Shown: positions 12,501 to 22,432, counted from the first letter of the stretch. The stretch: DNA of 64,000 bases from Methanolobus sp. ZRKC5 (GCF_038446525.1 NZ_CP151792.1:992001-1056000); one strand, 5' to 3'. Notes: generated by a model not told the origin, from the letters alone. A program made the numbers and translations.

Positions 12501-14747
12501 TTATTTTTTAAGGACATCCCTGAGTTTAATCCATTTGCGAGTCATTATCACAGTTTTATCAGTGTTGCTAATGATCTTTTCAGGGAAAACACCCATCAAG
12601 AAATTCTTCAGGAAAGGCCTTGTAGTAGCACCTATGAACACAACGTCCTGCTTTTCGGCCTCGGATGACAGACCTTTTTCAATATTACTTGAAACTATAA
12701 ATTTCCCCGTTGCATCCACACCTTCGAAGAAGCCCTCCAGACTCCTGAATGCCGTAGTAGCTCTAGCTTCATCATCGGCCGACCTGCCCACATTAAGCAT
12801 TGTAACACTGGCATTTTCAGCAATTGCCAGGTCTTTTGCTAGCTCTGCAGCCAGAGCTGCATGCGGGCCACCTGCAGTAGGCAACAATATCTTCTTAATG
12901 TTCTCAAGACTACGACCAAGTTCAAATCTGGCAACAACAACATCACATGGAGCTTTTAGGAGAATCGGATCCAGCGTGCTTCCAAGCACAAAATCATGAC
13001 GGAATGTCCTGCCCCTCCAGCCCATAATGATCATATCCGGCTTTTCCTCTTCGATCGTATCAAGAATCGAATCTGAAGCATTCCTCCCTACTTTAATTAT
13101 ACCGCCAGCAGGCACATCCACCGACTCGATAAGACCCCTTATCAAAGATCGTTTATTCTCTACATAAGAATCAGTTGCTGAAAGAGGAGTCTGTTCCGGA
13201 AATGTTAGCACTTTAAGGAAAACTACATGACCATTCTTTTCTTTTGCAACCATAGCGGCAAGCTTAGCCAGGTCCCCTGCAGTAGCAATATTTTTCACAG
13301 GAACCAGGATCTTATAACCTATTTCAGCAAATGGTTTTTCCTCATAAACCTTTCTTCTGAGGCTTTTTGCACGCTTCTTCATCTCTTTTTCAGAATAAGA
13401 GAAATAGAAGAATGAACCAGCAAGTATCCAGAATATAGTTATTCCTACAATAAAAGTCGTATGTTCTATCGCAGTTATAAGATAATAACCAATAACAAGC
13501 TGAACAACTATTGCAATTATAGGAAGGTAAGGAGCAAAAGGCATCTTAAAGGCCCTTTTAAGATCAGGTCGTCTAAACCGTAGGATAATGAGTACGGAAT
13601 TGACCAGAATAAAGAGAATAAGGAACATTACATTTGCCGCAGAAGCAACAGTTTCGATTGGGGCAAGCGTCATAGATACAATAATGAAGTAACTGAAAAG
13701 AATAGCATAATGAGGCGTTCTTCTTTTTTCATTTATCCTGGAAAGAGCTTCTGGCAGATACCCCATCCTTCCAAGGGCAAACGCAACTCGGGAAGAAGAA
13801 TAAACAGTAGCATTCATGGCACTTATCGTAGAAACAAAACCACCTGCAAGAATAAGGACAGAACCGAATGCCATTATCTGATCTGCAACCCGTATCATAC
13901 TGAATTCACCAAGCTCTCCAAGATATATCCAGCTGGGTCCATCTACCTTAATGGCACCTATCAGAGCAAATGCCACCATTATATAGATAATAACAGCAAC
14001 CCACAGTGACAACAATATAGCTCTGGGTATGTTCTTTTCAGGATTTTTAACCTCCTCACCGCTCTGAGCAATTATCTCATATCCTTCAAATGCTATGAAT
14101 GTAAGACCCATTGCAACGAGAAGACCACCAAAGCCATTAGGCAGGAATGAGGGATCTGCAAGAAATGCAGCAGACCAATCAGGTGTGATGAATGTTTTGT
14201 AGATACCAAAACAAGCGAACACTATAAGGATAGCAACTTTGAAAAGAGTGACCATCCCACCAATCCGTCCACTTTCTTTTGCACCAAGATAATTAAGGTA
14301 CGCCATAAGAGTGACAATAACAAATGCGGAGATGCTAATCAAAGTGCTCTGTGATATCCCATCATATCCTAAAAAATGAATTACAAATTCAGAAAAAAAT
14401 GCACCGAATGTAACTGCATACAGGGAACATGCTATAGTGTGAGCCGCCCAGTCAACCCAACCGGCAAGGAATCCGAAATGATTCCCGATACCTTCTTTAA
14501 CCCAGAGATAACTGCCCCCAGCTTCAGGAATAGCAGAACCAAGTTCAGCATATGCAAGTCCTGTAAAAGTTGCAACAATACCATTTAGCAGAAACGCAAG
14601 AAGGACTGCAGGACCTGCAATCCCGGTGGCAATACCAGTCAGAGCAAAGATACCGGCCCCTATCATCCCGGCAATACCTATCATTGTTATATCAAAGAGG
14701 GTTAAGTCTCTGCTCAGACTTACGCGTATTTCATTATCTACTGACAC
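12501..14747 (-). CDS. APC-superfamily amino acid permease fused to two UspA domains
   Basis: 748 residues. The first 440 or so form an APC transporter with about 12 membrane helices; the start IGIAGMIGAGIFALTGIA is the conserved TM1 motif of cationic-amino-acid-type permeases. The C-terminal 280 residues are two universal-stress-protein domains (from about 470 and 620), with a UspA-like ATP-loop in the first: GWRGRTFRHDFVLGSTLDPILLKAPCDVVV. This fusion is known in archaea; the Usp domains are thought to sense nucleotide or stress state and gate transport. Substrate is not readable from sequence. The gene stands alone, convergent with the rRNA leader, and ends at 12501. Confidence 0.88.
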   Translation of the reverse strand: MSVDNEIRVSLSRDLTLFDITMIGIAGMIGAGIFALTGIATGIAGPAVLLAFLLNGIVATFTGLAYAELGSAIPEAGGSYLWVKEGIGNHFGFLAGWVDWAAHTIACSLYAVTFGAFFSEFVIHFLGYDGISQSTLISISAFVIVTLMAYLNYLGAKESGRIGGMVTLFKVAILIVFACFGIYKTFITPDWSAAFLADPSFLPNGFGGLLVAMGLTFIAFEGYEIIAQSGEEVKNPEKNIPRAILLSLWVAVIIYIMVAFALIGAIKVDGPSWIYLGELGEFSMIRVADQIMAFGSVLILAGGFVSTISAMNATVYSSSRVAFALGRMGYLPEALSRINEKRRTPHYAILFSYFIIVSMTLAPIETVASAANVMFLILFILVNSVLIILRFRRPDLKRAFKMPFAPYLPIIAIVVQLVIGYYLITAIEHTTFIVGITIFWILAGSFFYFSYSEKEMKKRAKSLRRKVYEEKPFAEIGYKILVPVKNIATAGDLAKLAAMVAKEKNGHVVFLKVLTFPEQTPLSATDSYVENKRSLIRGLIESVDVPAGGIIKVGRNASDSILDTIEEEKPDMIIMGWRGRTFRHDFVLGSTLDPILLKAPCDVVVARFELGRSLENIKKILLPTAGGPHAALAAELAKDLAIAENASVTMLNVGRSADDEARATTAFRSLEGFFEGVDATGKFIVSSNIEKGLSSEAEKQDVVFIGATTRPFLKNFLMGVFPEKIISNTDKTVIMTRKWIKLRDVLKK

Positions 14748-15029
14748 ATTAAGTTAGAGAAACACCTTTATACATAATATTTTCTATCCCCTAAAAACAT
14801 AAACTACCATTTGGTGCGCAACAGTTGCATATTGGCAAATAGTCAATCTCATTATGATAATAGTTAGTATATTTTCACTAGCAGCAAGCTATATATAATA
14901 ACAAACTCGATTGAAAAAATAAAGACAGGTGTGCAATGTGTATCTGCATTGTAGAATGATGTTTACAGACCATCCTATGATGAACCTTAACATATAACCT
15001 GAAAAACGAGACAAGGAGTCAAATGGAGT
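14748..15029. other. Divergent intergenic region
   Basis: Serves the minus-strand transporter and the plus-strand peptidase. An AT-rich box ctatatataataac near 14889 is a likely TATA element for the plus strand. I see nothing else. Confidence 0.35.
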
Positions 15030-16223
15030 ATGAGCGGGTCGGGGGATCCAGAAATTATTCGGAGAAATAGCTTTGCTTTTACAGCGAAAGTAATAGCCAC
15101 AATAACCTTTGTTGTGATACTACTCATATGCAATATTGCACCAACCGAAGGAATAACTGAAAACACATCCTCAAGTGCCAATAAAACCCTATGTGAAACT
15201 ACCATACTGCCAGTACCATACTGCAATCAGGGAGATACAAACTGGTGCCTCTACTACTGTCTTTCGATGATGTTCAACTACAATAACCACCAGATAGAAC
15301 CATGGAAGATGGCTGAATATTTTGATTCCGGCCATAGTGATACTTTTTCAGGCCAGTACAACCCATATGATAATTCACTGGAAGATTACTCCAAACAATC
15401 CGCCTCATTGAGCACTAGAAAAACAGTATGGGGATACAACCTTGGAAATTTCAATGCTGACAACTTCAATGCGCTGATCAAGGACAATATAGATAGAGGG
15501 CAGCCAATACTTATGGCTTTTCAATATGAAGTTTCCGATGGCATAAAAAAAGGGCATGCAATTATTGCAGTGGGGTACGATGAAGAATATATCTATCTCA
15601 CTGATCCAAGTGGTGCGACAACCAGAGACCTTTTTGGAATAAAAGGCAGGTATATTGCAGTGCCTGTCAACTGGTGCGATTTCAATGATAAACTGGTCAG
15701 TAAAATAGCGCCAACAAATATGGCATTTACAATTGAGATACTAAATGAAGCACCAGATAACTCCCCCATGGGATCCATCTACATGACAGACCTTACTAAC
15801 AACGACTATAGCTGTCTGAACTTTGCAAACCGAAATAACCCTGAAGACGTAGGTTTGCTACGTTACGATGGTAGATACGAAGGCGGATACCACATCATCC
15901 AGAAAGGAAATTCAAGAATCGAAAGAGAAATATCTTCGCTTGATTCTATATCCATCTATTTTTCAGTGTCCAACCCTACAACGACACAAAAAGATTATGT
16001 TGTAAAGAGCAATCTTATAAATAAAAACACTGAGGAAGTGCTGGATAGTTTCTTTTTTAAAATTGATCTAACGGTCAACCCATTTGACAATATATCAAAA
16101 GGCATTAACTACTCAAATCAACTTGAATCGGTTCCTTCTGACAAGTATAGTATTATGTTAACACTTTTTGATGAAAATATGAACATCGTGGATTCAATTT
16201 GTCTCGATATACATATTACATGA
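15030..16223 (+). CDS. Membrane-anchored C39-like cysteine peptidase
   Basis: 397 residues. A hydrophobic segment at about 20-38 is a signal or anchor, putting the rest outside the cell. The papain-like C39 fold is visible: PVPYCNQGDTNWCLYYCLSMM with the catalytic Cys in WCLYYC, GHAIIAVGYDEEYIYLTDPSG with the catalytic His and Asp. The C-terminal 180 residues have no domain I recognise and look like beta-rich binding modules. AAGGAG at 15013-15018 precedes this ATG; an ATG at 15023 is closer but stops within 16 codons. Not next to an ABC exporter, so it is unlikely to be a bacteriocin leader peptidase. tRNA-Leu follows on the other strand. Confidence 0.72.
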   Translation: MSGSGDPEIIRRNSFAFTAKVIATITFVVILLICNIAPTEGITENTSSSANKTLCETTILPVPYCNQGDTNWCLYYCLSMMFNYNNHQIEPWKMAEYFDSGHSDTFSGQYNPYDNSLEDYSKQSASLSTRKTVWGYNLGNFNADNFNALIKDNIDRGQPILMAFQYEVSDGIKKGHAIIAVGYDEEYIYLTDPSGATTRDLFGIKGRYIAVPVNWCDFNDKLVSKIAPTNMAFTIEILNEAPDNSPMGSIYMTDLTNNDYSCLNFANRNNPEDVGLLRYDGRYEGGYHIIQKGNSRIEREISSLDSISIYFSVSNPTTTQKDYVVKSNLINKNTEEVLDSFFFKIDLTVNPFDNISKGINYSNQLESVPSDKYSIMLTLFDENMNIVDSICLDIHIT

Positions 16224-16275
16224 GAAAAGAATGGAAACTAAAGACCTAATTGAACCATCAAAATAAAAAGAATGG

Positions 16276-16360
16276 TGCGGGAGGTGCGATTCGAACGCAC
16301 GAACTCCTACGAGACAGGGTCCTAAGCCCTGCGCCTTTGGCCAGGCTGGGCGACCCCCGC
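16276..16360 (-). tRNA. tRNA-Leu (TAG)
   Basis: 85-nt class II tRNA with long variable arm: acceptor GCGGGGG/CTCCCGC, anticodon stem CAGGG/CCCTG with loop CTTAGGA (anticodon TAG), T-arm GTGCGTTCGAATCGCAC. No encoded CCA. Confidence 0.95.
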
Positions 16361-16430
16361 ATAACAGGACATGTTGTAAAGAGATACTTTACATATTAAT
16401 ATTGCGGAATAAATTGATTTTCGCCATTCA

Positions 16431-17813
16431 TCAACTTACTGACTTGAAAATTGAAAGTGCACGATTACGTTCCTGAGCATGGTTCACAATTGCTTGTGGA
16501 TAAGCAACTCCGAGAAGCGGTTGTCCTTTATCAAGAGAATTGATGACCTTTGGCTCTACCTCTACTAGTTCAGGAACCCACTGTTTGATGTAAATGCATT
16601 TTGCATCAAACCTTTTCTGCTGAGTCCAGGGATTGAAAATACGGAAGTACGGTTGTGAGTCAGCTCCCGTGGATGCAGCCCACTGCCAGTTACCATTATT
16701 CACACAAGGATCATAATCTACAAGTTTACTTGCAAAATAGCGTTCACCCCATTTCCAGTCGATATGCAGGTCTTTTACAAGGAAAGAAGCAACTATCATC
16801 CTTACACGATTATGCATATATCCGGTTGTGTTCAGTTCCCGCATGCCAGCATCGATAATCGGGAAGCCAGTTTGACCTTTGCACCACGCATCAAAAAGTC
16901 CCTTATCGCCAGACCATGAAAGGGCATCGAACTTTTGCTTAAAAGCCTTCTGGAAAACATAAGGAAACTCGATGGCAATATGAATGAAAAAATCACGCCA
17001 GTGAAGTTCATTTATGAGGGTGTGCCCTTGACCCAGTTCATCCACTGCATAATGATAGAATTCCCTTATTGAGACCGTGCCAAGTTTATTGTGGGCTGAC
17101 AATCCAGTTGTTCCATGCATAGATGGGAAATCACGTTCATTATCATAATTTCTGAAATCCCGGAGTTCCTGCAAAACAGATAAAGCATAGCTTCTACCAC
17201 CTTTGGTAAACAGGAACTCATTTTTGTTCAGGAAAGAGAATTCGGAAAGCTCAATTTCCCCATGATCAATATCTTTAGAATAGAATCTGCCCCCCTCTTG
17301 TATAACCGGCAGAGGAACTTCTGTTTTTGAAGCTTTCCTGAAGAACTGGGAGAACACACGATAAGGTTTCCCTTCGTTAGTAAGCACAGTACCCGGCTCA
17401 TGGAGGAGAACATCATGAAAACTTATTGCATCGATACCTGCATCATTACATACCTGATTAATTAGATCATCCCTCTTCCTACTGAAAGGAGTATAATCCC
17501 GGTTGAAAAATACAGCATCAACACCATTGCTTTGTTTAAGGTCTGTAATGACATTTTCAGGAAGCCCGGAAAAGATGAACAGCCTGCCACCCTTTGATTC
17601 CAGTTGTGCTTTAAGGTCTTCCAAACTTTCCAGCAGGAACTGGAAAGAATTGTAATTAAAATACTCCCTATTCTCGTCCGCAAGCCTCGGGTCGAATACA
17701 AAACAAGGAATTACCTCATCGGAGAATTCCAGTGCCTTGTTCAAAGCAGTGTTATCATCCACGCGAAGATCACGCCTGAAGATGAAAAGCGAACGTTTGT
17801 ATTTTTCGACCAA
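16431..17813 (-). CDS. phr: Deoxyribodipyrimidine photolyase (class I type)
   Basis: 460 residues. The N-terminal antenna domain starts SLFIFRRDLRVDDNTALNKAL; the FAD-binding domain carries TGYMHNRVRMIVASFLVKDL, WRDFFIHI, and GNWQWAASTGADSQPYFRIFNP, all hallmark segments of light-driven CPD repair enzymes. In methanogens the antenna is expected to be a deazaflavin (8-HDF), related to F420. The start is TTG at 17813, immediately after the TGA of the SOUL gene and in the same reading frame with no spacer at all. The two genes are surely co-transcribed. The nearest internal Met would remove the conserved N-terminus, so TTG or coupling from the upstream gene is needed. Confidence 0.93.
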   Translation of the reverse strand: MVEKYKRSLFIFRRDLRVDDNTALNKALEFSDEVIPCFVFDPRLADENREYFNYNSFQFLLESLEDLKAQLESKGGRLFIFSGLPENVITDLKQSNGVDAVFFNRDYTPFSRKRDDLINQVCNDAGIDAISFHDVLLHEPGTVLTNEGKPYRVFSQFFRKASKTEVPLPVIQEGGRFYSKDIDHGEIELSEFSFLNKNEFLFTKGGRSYALSVLQELRDFRNYDNERDFPSMHGTTGLSAHNKLGTVSIREFYHYAVDELGQGHTLINELHWRDFFIHIAIEFPYVFQKAFKQKFDALSWSGDKGLFDAWCKGQTGFPIIDAGMRELNTTGYMHNRVRMIVASFLVKDLHIDWKWGERYFASKLVDYDPCVNNGNWQWAASTGADSQPYFRIFNPWTQQKRFDAKCIYIKQWVPELVEVEPKVINSLDKGQPLLGVAYPQAIVNHAQERNRALSIFKSVS

Positions 17814-18398
17814 TCATTCCACCTCAATAGCGACTTCATTTCGCATGAGAAAAGGAGGAATCCATGGAGGATTGTAGCGCATCAGGAAAAAGTCCCCTTT
17901 AGTAACCAGACCATGCTCATCGAGTTGTGATCTCAGAAGAGCCCTGTTCTTTTCAACTGCATCATCATTCGCATATCCCGAGAATTTTATTGCTGCCACT
18001 TTCCGGGAAGGAATTGTATGGATGGAAATGTCACTTCTTTCTGAATCCGGAACATTGCTCATATTGTAACCAGCCGGTAAGACAAAGGACATGTTGACAG
18101 AGGATAGTTCCCTGGTGGATATCACAGGTGCGGTCATCCTTATCTTCAAGTTTTCTTTATTAGTACCCGAAATATAACCCGCAAGCCTGGAAAAAGCCTT
18201 TCCAGAATCATCTGCTACTGTTGATATCACAGTTATTTCTCTGTACTGCCTTAATTCCACGCCTTCATCCAGTTCATCAAGCGTTTCATATTCAATTTGT
18301 TCCGACACCATAGATTCATACACCCCACCTAGAAACCACATTGTAGTCATGACAGTGACCACCACCATTATAGCAAAAATGGCCGTCATTTTATCCAT
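17814..18398 (-). CDS. SOUL-family heme-binding protein with N-terminal anchor
   Basis: 194 residues: a membrane segment at about 7-27, then a SOUL/HEBP domain with ELRQYREITVISTVADDSGKAFSRLAGYISGTN and the closing LMRYNPPWIPPFLMRNEVAIEVE, both family-typical. Characterised members bind heme or porphyrins; the role in archaea is not established. It directly precedes the photolyase; neighbouring SOUL and photolyase genes in other prokaryotes suggest a shared light, tetrapyrrole or redox theme. Separated from photolyase only by its TGA stop. Confidence 0.85.
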   Translation of the reverse strand: MDKMTAIFAIMVVVTVMTTMWFLGGVYESMVSEQIEYETLDELDEGVELRQYREITVISTVADDSGKAFSRLAGYISGTNKENLKIRMTAPVISTRELSSVNMSFVLPAGYNMSNVPDSERSDISIHTIPSRKVAAIKFSGYANDDAVEKNRALLRSQLDEHGLVTKGDFFLMRYNPPWIPPFLMRNEVAIEVE

Positions 18399-18474
18399 AA
18401 TAATAGATTACCCCGAAGTTTAAAAGTCTTTTATGGCCCATAATCATGAGGAATTGTACAGATTACTGGAACTA

Positions 18475-19617
18475 TTAATGAGAATGTGAGCTTTCATACT
18501 TTTCCAGCCTTTTTCGTATATAAGCAGGACCATCCATAAGTTGTGCCTGCTTTTTCAATTCAGATGTATTTGATCTGAACTTTTCATCATTTATGAGAGA
18601 ATGAATTGCGCCCATTAGTTCCTCAGGAGATACAGAATATGAAAAACTCAGCCCATACCCATTCTTTTCTAAAAGACGGGCATTGTTCTCCTGCTCATTA
18701 TGTGACTGATCCGGGAAGGAAATGACCGGTAATCCAAAGCTAAGAGATTCTGTGAGTGTCCCATGTCCCCCCGTACATATAATTAGATCACTTGATCTGT
18801 AGTAAGGAAACGGATCCGCTACAAACCTGCAAATATCTACATTTCCAGGTACGTTGTCAAGCACATCATAATCAAGATCCGGGCCTCCGATCAAAGTGTA
18901 ATTGATATTCAGATCCATTGCTGCAGCTTTAACTATGGTTTTGAATATCTGGAGCCGATATCCGAATCCCCCGATACTGCAAAGTACATGAGGTCTTTTT
19001 ACATTGTCCTTTGGAACCACTTCATCGAATCTTTTTCTTAATACAGGTCCGCTGAACTCTACTTTTTTCTCAACCCCCAGAGGAAACGCAAGGTTAGAAC
19101 CGCATATTGTAAATGGAGGAGAAAAATCAGGAACAAAGATGATGTCTATATGATTATAGATCCATGTGTAGAAAGCCCTTACAGCAGACCCTGCCAATCC
19201 TATGACCAGCCCCTTACCCTTGAAAAATTCCTGCATACTGGACTGGTTCACTATCATACACCTGCGTATTCCTTTGAATTTTGCCGCGATGATACCCAGA
19301 TAGTAGCCATCTGATATCACAAAATCCGGGTTGGTTTTTTTTAGCAGGTTCCGGACCATTCTTATCTTTCCGGGAGAGATGCCTTTTACTGTTGACATTA
19401 TGGAGTTTTTCAGGTCAAGAGAACCATCCTTTCCTGTAAGCTGGAGTTCCTGCGGAATCTCTGTTGCTCTGTGCCCTGACCTTTCTATCAGTTCTTTGGA
19501 ATAACCATAGGCACCAATGTGTACACTATGCCCTGCGACCAACAGCTCGTTTGCCAGCGAGATACATCTACCCGTGTGTCCCAGACCTTCTCCACATACG
19601 AAAATAAGGAATCTCAT
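18475..19617 (-). CDS. MurG/UGT-like glycosyltransferase (GT28 type), paralog 1
   Basis: 380 residues with a GT-B fold. The N-terminus MRFLIFVCGEGLGHTGRC is the glycine-rich acceptor-side loop, and the C-terminal donor-side motif is SDLIICTGGHGTLTESLSFGLPVISFPDQ, the GGHGT nucleotide-sugar loop shared by MurG and UDP-glucuronosyl transferases. It likely adds a sugar to a lipid or surface glycan at the inner membrane face; no substrate can be named. It is paralogous to the gene at 21028-22161, transcribed in the opposite direction. Confidence 0.82.
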   Translation of the reverse strand: MRFLIFVCGEGLGHTGRCISLANELLVAGHSVHIGAYGYSKELIERSGHRATEIPQELQLTGKDGSLDLKNSIMSTVKGISPGKIRMVRNLLKKTNPDFVISDGYYLGIIAAKFKGIRRCMIVNQSSMQEFFKGKGLVIGLAGSAVRAFYTWIYNHIDIIFVPDFSPPFTICGSNLAFPLGVEKKVEFSGPVLRKRFDEVVPKDNVKRPHVLCSIGGFGYRLQIFKTIVKAAAMDLNINYTLIGGPDLDYDVLDNVPGNVDICRFVADPFPYYRSSDLIICTGGHGTLTESLSFGLPVISFPDQSHNEQENNARLLEKNGYGLSFSYSVSPEELMGAIHSLINDEKFRSNTSELKKQAQLMDGPAYIRKRLEKYESSHSH

Positions 19618-19714
19618 ACAATCTCCGTGAGTTTACTTCCATACAATCTAACAACATGCAAGAATATAGACATATTGATAACTTTATGCCAGTAATATTA
19701 AGGGTTTTGTCATA

Positions 19715-20594
19715 GAGCCCATTTCAAAACGTCCCTTCTACCTTTTTCCAGCATAACATAAAACATGCAATTTCTATTAGCCCCTTGAAAACCACGTTAA
19801 GTCTTTCATATCTACTTGCTATTTTTCTGAAACCCATCTTCAACCATGCAAAGAATCGTTCTATTGTTCCTCTTTTATGGTATGATTCATACTCGAACCT
19901 TGTAGGTCTTCCTCTTTTGCTCTTTTTCTTATTCCTGATATTGACAGGAATGTTACTTTTGATTGCTCTTGATCTCAAATATTTTCTGATTACAACAGTA
20001 TCATAAGCCGAATCTGCAAGCACTTCCGATGGTCTAGTTCTTGGTCTTCCATCAGTTTTGACCCTGACACTTTCCATAACCTCTATGAAATACTGACTAT
20101 CATGCTCCTTTCCAGAAGCGATCTGTATTGTCAAAGGAAAGCCTTCGCAACTTACACAAACATGGATTATTATGCCGTTCCTTTTTTTGTGACCGTTGTA
20201 TGCGGAATCTTCTCCCCTTTTTTAGTTTCAATAAAACTGCTATCAACACATACAACATCCATGGTGAACTTACCTTTTTGGTAAGCAGAATCCCGAAGGG
20301 ATTCCATTATCATAGTCCATATCCCTTCTTCGGACCACCTTTTTAGTCGTCTCCAGGCAGTTGCTTGGGAACCATAACTATCTGGCATATCTCCCCATCT
20401 GCAACCGGTTATCAGAACAAAGAGAATACCATTGATGACCTTACGGTCATCAGCTCTCTTTCTTCCGGTTATTGGTTGCGGAGGTAAATGCGGTCTAATA
20501 AACTTCCATTGTTCATCAGAGAGTTCTCTGAATTCCATTTATATCCCCATAATAACATTAATAATAATAGTATTTATAGTTTTGATATGGGTTC
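19715..20594 (-). mobile_element. IS5-family (IS427-type) element
   Basis: Ends gagcccatttcaaaac (19715) and gttttgatatgggttc (to 20594) are imperfect inverses; flanks share ATA at both sides as a possible target duplication. Contains a two-frame transposase. It lies between the two divergent glycosyltransferase paralogs. Confidence 0.8.
19724..20538 (-). CDS. IS5/IS427-type transposase, two frames joined by -1 frameshift
   Basis: Frame 1 (20538 to 20170, 122 aa) holds the DUF4096 N-domain (LSDEQWKFIRPHLPP, CRWGDMPDSYGSQATAWRRL) and the first Asp (VCVDSSFIE). Frame 2 (to 19724) holds the second Asp (LADSAYDT) and the glutamate region (KRGTIERFFAWLKMGFRKIASRYERL). Frame 1 ends ...TTVTKKGTA. 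At seven A residues (20182-20188) a -1 slip gives KKRNGIIIHVCVSCEGFPLTIQIASG and runs straight into frame 2. So this is programmed frameshifting, normal for the IS427 group; joined length is about 270 aa. Confidence 0.88.
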
Positions 20595-21027
20595 ATATAG
20601 AAAATAAAGGCATCTATAGATATCAGTGGTTAAATATTTATTTCAGACTTGAAAAATATACACGGTGACAAGGAAGTGAAATAAATCAACATCATGGATG
20701 TGATAAGTTGTTTCGGAAACTGGACAATACGATACAAAAAATAATTTCGTCCGACAAGCAGCAGACTTCGGTGAAATAGTTGGTGTAAAGCGAATCTACA
20801 CGTGCACAATATTTCTTTAATTCCAGACCTTCGTTCCTGTGATACAGGATATCGAAGCAACCCCAGGCGTCTAGAATTGGGCGCATTATCAACTGTTGAG
20901 ATTGAATCCAGTGAGAATAATTTATCCACGATGTTGATGGATACAACCTTTATAATAATATTTTTAAAAAATAAGGACCTATGAACACCAGTCAATTTTT
21001 ATGAGATGGATATTTTTTGGTGCTACG
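20595..21027. other. Intergenic region before glycosyltransferase paralog 2
   Basis: About 430 bp without a supported gene; small frames on both strands have no ribosome binding site or family resemblance. Confidence 0.4.
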
Positions 21028-22161
21028 ATGAAAGTGATGATATTTGTCTGCGGAGAGGGATTGGGCCATACAAGCAGATGCATTTCAATAGGAAAAGAAC
21101 TGACATCTGTCGGGCATGAGGTTTATTTTGGTGCTTATGGATATTCCAGAAAGCTTATTGACCGTAACGGGTTCATCACGCATGAAATCCCACCGGAGAT
21201 CACACTTGTCGGCAAGGCAGGTTCCCTGAATATAAATAAGTCTATTCTTGCAACTTTTAAGAAATGGGAGTACAGCCCTTCAAAGTGGGGTTTGATCGAA
21301 CTTCGAAGAATTCTCAAAAAGGAAAGACCGGATGTTGTTATATCAGACAGCTATTTCATGGGAATACTGAGCGCAAGATTGCGCAGCATACCCTGTTACA
21401 TAATAGTAAACCAGTCGAACATGGAAGAGTTCTTTAAGGCGAAAGGAGTGTCAAGCAAGATTCTGGCCGAGATCGTTAAACAATTCTGCACAGGCATTTT
21501 CAAACTGGCAGATGGAGTGATCATTCCGGATTATCCGCTCCCACATACAATATGTCGGAAGAACCTGAAATTCAAGGAAAAGATGTGGAAGAAGGTTTTC
21601 TTTAGCGGTCCACTCGTCGGCAAGAGCTTTGAAGAAACTACCGCCAAAAAGCTGAACCGGCCTCATGTGCTCTGCACCATCGGAGGTTTTGGTCACAGAG
21701 AAGCTATTTTCCGAAAAGTTATAGAAGCCGCCGGTATGGATAACAGTATCAATTACACCCTGCTTTCCGGACCAAGCTTTGATCCTTCAGACGTCGGCAC
21801 CATCCCTGAGAATGTGCAGGTCCTCAAGTTTATAGATGACCAGTTCCCATACCTGAAGACTTCCGATGTGATTATCGCCCCTGGCGGGCACAGCACCATG
21901 ATGGAAGCCGTGAGCTTTGCTGTCCCCATGATCACCATTCCTGACCAAAACCACAGCGAACAACGAAACAACACTTTAGTTATCGAGGAAGATAACCTCG
22001 GAAGAAAGCTGGACTATTCCACATCTCCTGAAGATATACTTGAGAACATCAGATTGCTTATTGATGATGAAAAGTACAGGAATAAGCTAAATGAGATGCG
22101 TGAGATAGCGGTGGAGTTGAATGGGCCGAGGGTTGTTAGGATGATGGTTGAGAGTAAATAA
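21028..22161 (+). CDS. MurG/UGT-like glycosyltransferase (GT28 type), paralog 2
   Basis: 377 residues from the ATG at 21028 (MKVMIFVCGEGLGHTSRC). A longer frame opens at 21001, but GGTG lies 7 bases before 21028 and the start then aligns with paralog 1. Donor loop: TSDVIIAPGGHSTMMEAVSFAVPMITIPDQ, matching the GGHGT region. The two paralogs are alike along their whole length (GLGHT, ISD.Y..GI, IVNQS.M.EFFK, VLC.IGGFG, FP DQ.H.EQ..N), which shows a duplication. Likely works on the same class of surface glycan or glycolipid. Confidence 0.84.
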   Translation: MKVMIFVCGEGLGHTSRCISIGKELTSVGHEVYFGAYGYSRKLIDRNGFITHEIPPEITLVGKAGSLNINKSILATFKKWEYSPSKWGLIELRRILKKERPDVVISDSYFMGILSARLRSIPCYIIVNQSNMEEFFKAKGVSSKILAEIVKQFCTGIFKLADGVIIPDYPLPHTICRKNLKFKEKMWKKVFFSGPLVGKSFEETTAKKLNRPHVLCTIGGFGHREAIFRKVIEAAGMDNSINYTLLSGPSFDPSDVGTIPENVQVLKFIDDQFPYLKTSDVIIAPGGHSTMMEAVSFAVPMITIPDQNHSEQRNNTLVIEEDNLGRKLDYSTSPEDILENIRLLIDDEKYRNKLNEMREIAVELNGPRVVRMMVESK

Positions 22162-22308
22162 TACATACTTTAAGTTAAGAAAAAGCTGATACAAAAACAA
22201 ATTTCTGTGTTAAATAATGTAACAATTATTTTTGTAATCATTACGTGTATAAGTATTTGTTGAGATGAGCTTGCAGTTTATGGAAACAAGCAAGCATAAA
22301 GAAAAAAA

Positions 22309-22432
22309 GACCACCAGTTTCAACTGGTGGTCAGGGGTTGTGTATGGATAGTGGGTGGTTAGTTAATTGACGCATACACATGAGAAGTTGCAGACAACGT
22401 ACTCGTCATCATACTGGCCATCTGCAACTTCT
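22309..22432 (+). ncRNA. Cluster of three hairpins, possible ncRNA or paired terminators
   Basis: Between two convergent genes: stem gaccaccag/ctggtggtc (22309-22317, 22324-22332), stem gtgtatg/catacac (22340-22346, 22373-22379), stem agaagttgcaga/tctgcaacttct (22383-22394, 22421-22432). The first hairpin is preceded by an A-run and would serve as a terminator for either strand; the last is a perfect 12-bp stem. Function is inferred only. Confidence 0.35.

Noticed and set aside
15030-16223. Bacteriocin-processing C39 peptidase of an exporter
   Set aside because: No ABC transporter domain or neighbour and no GG-leader peptide gene nearby.
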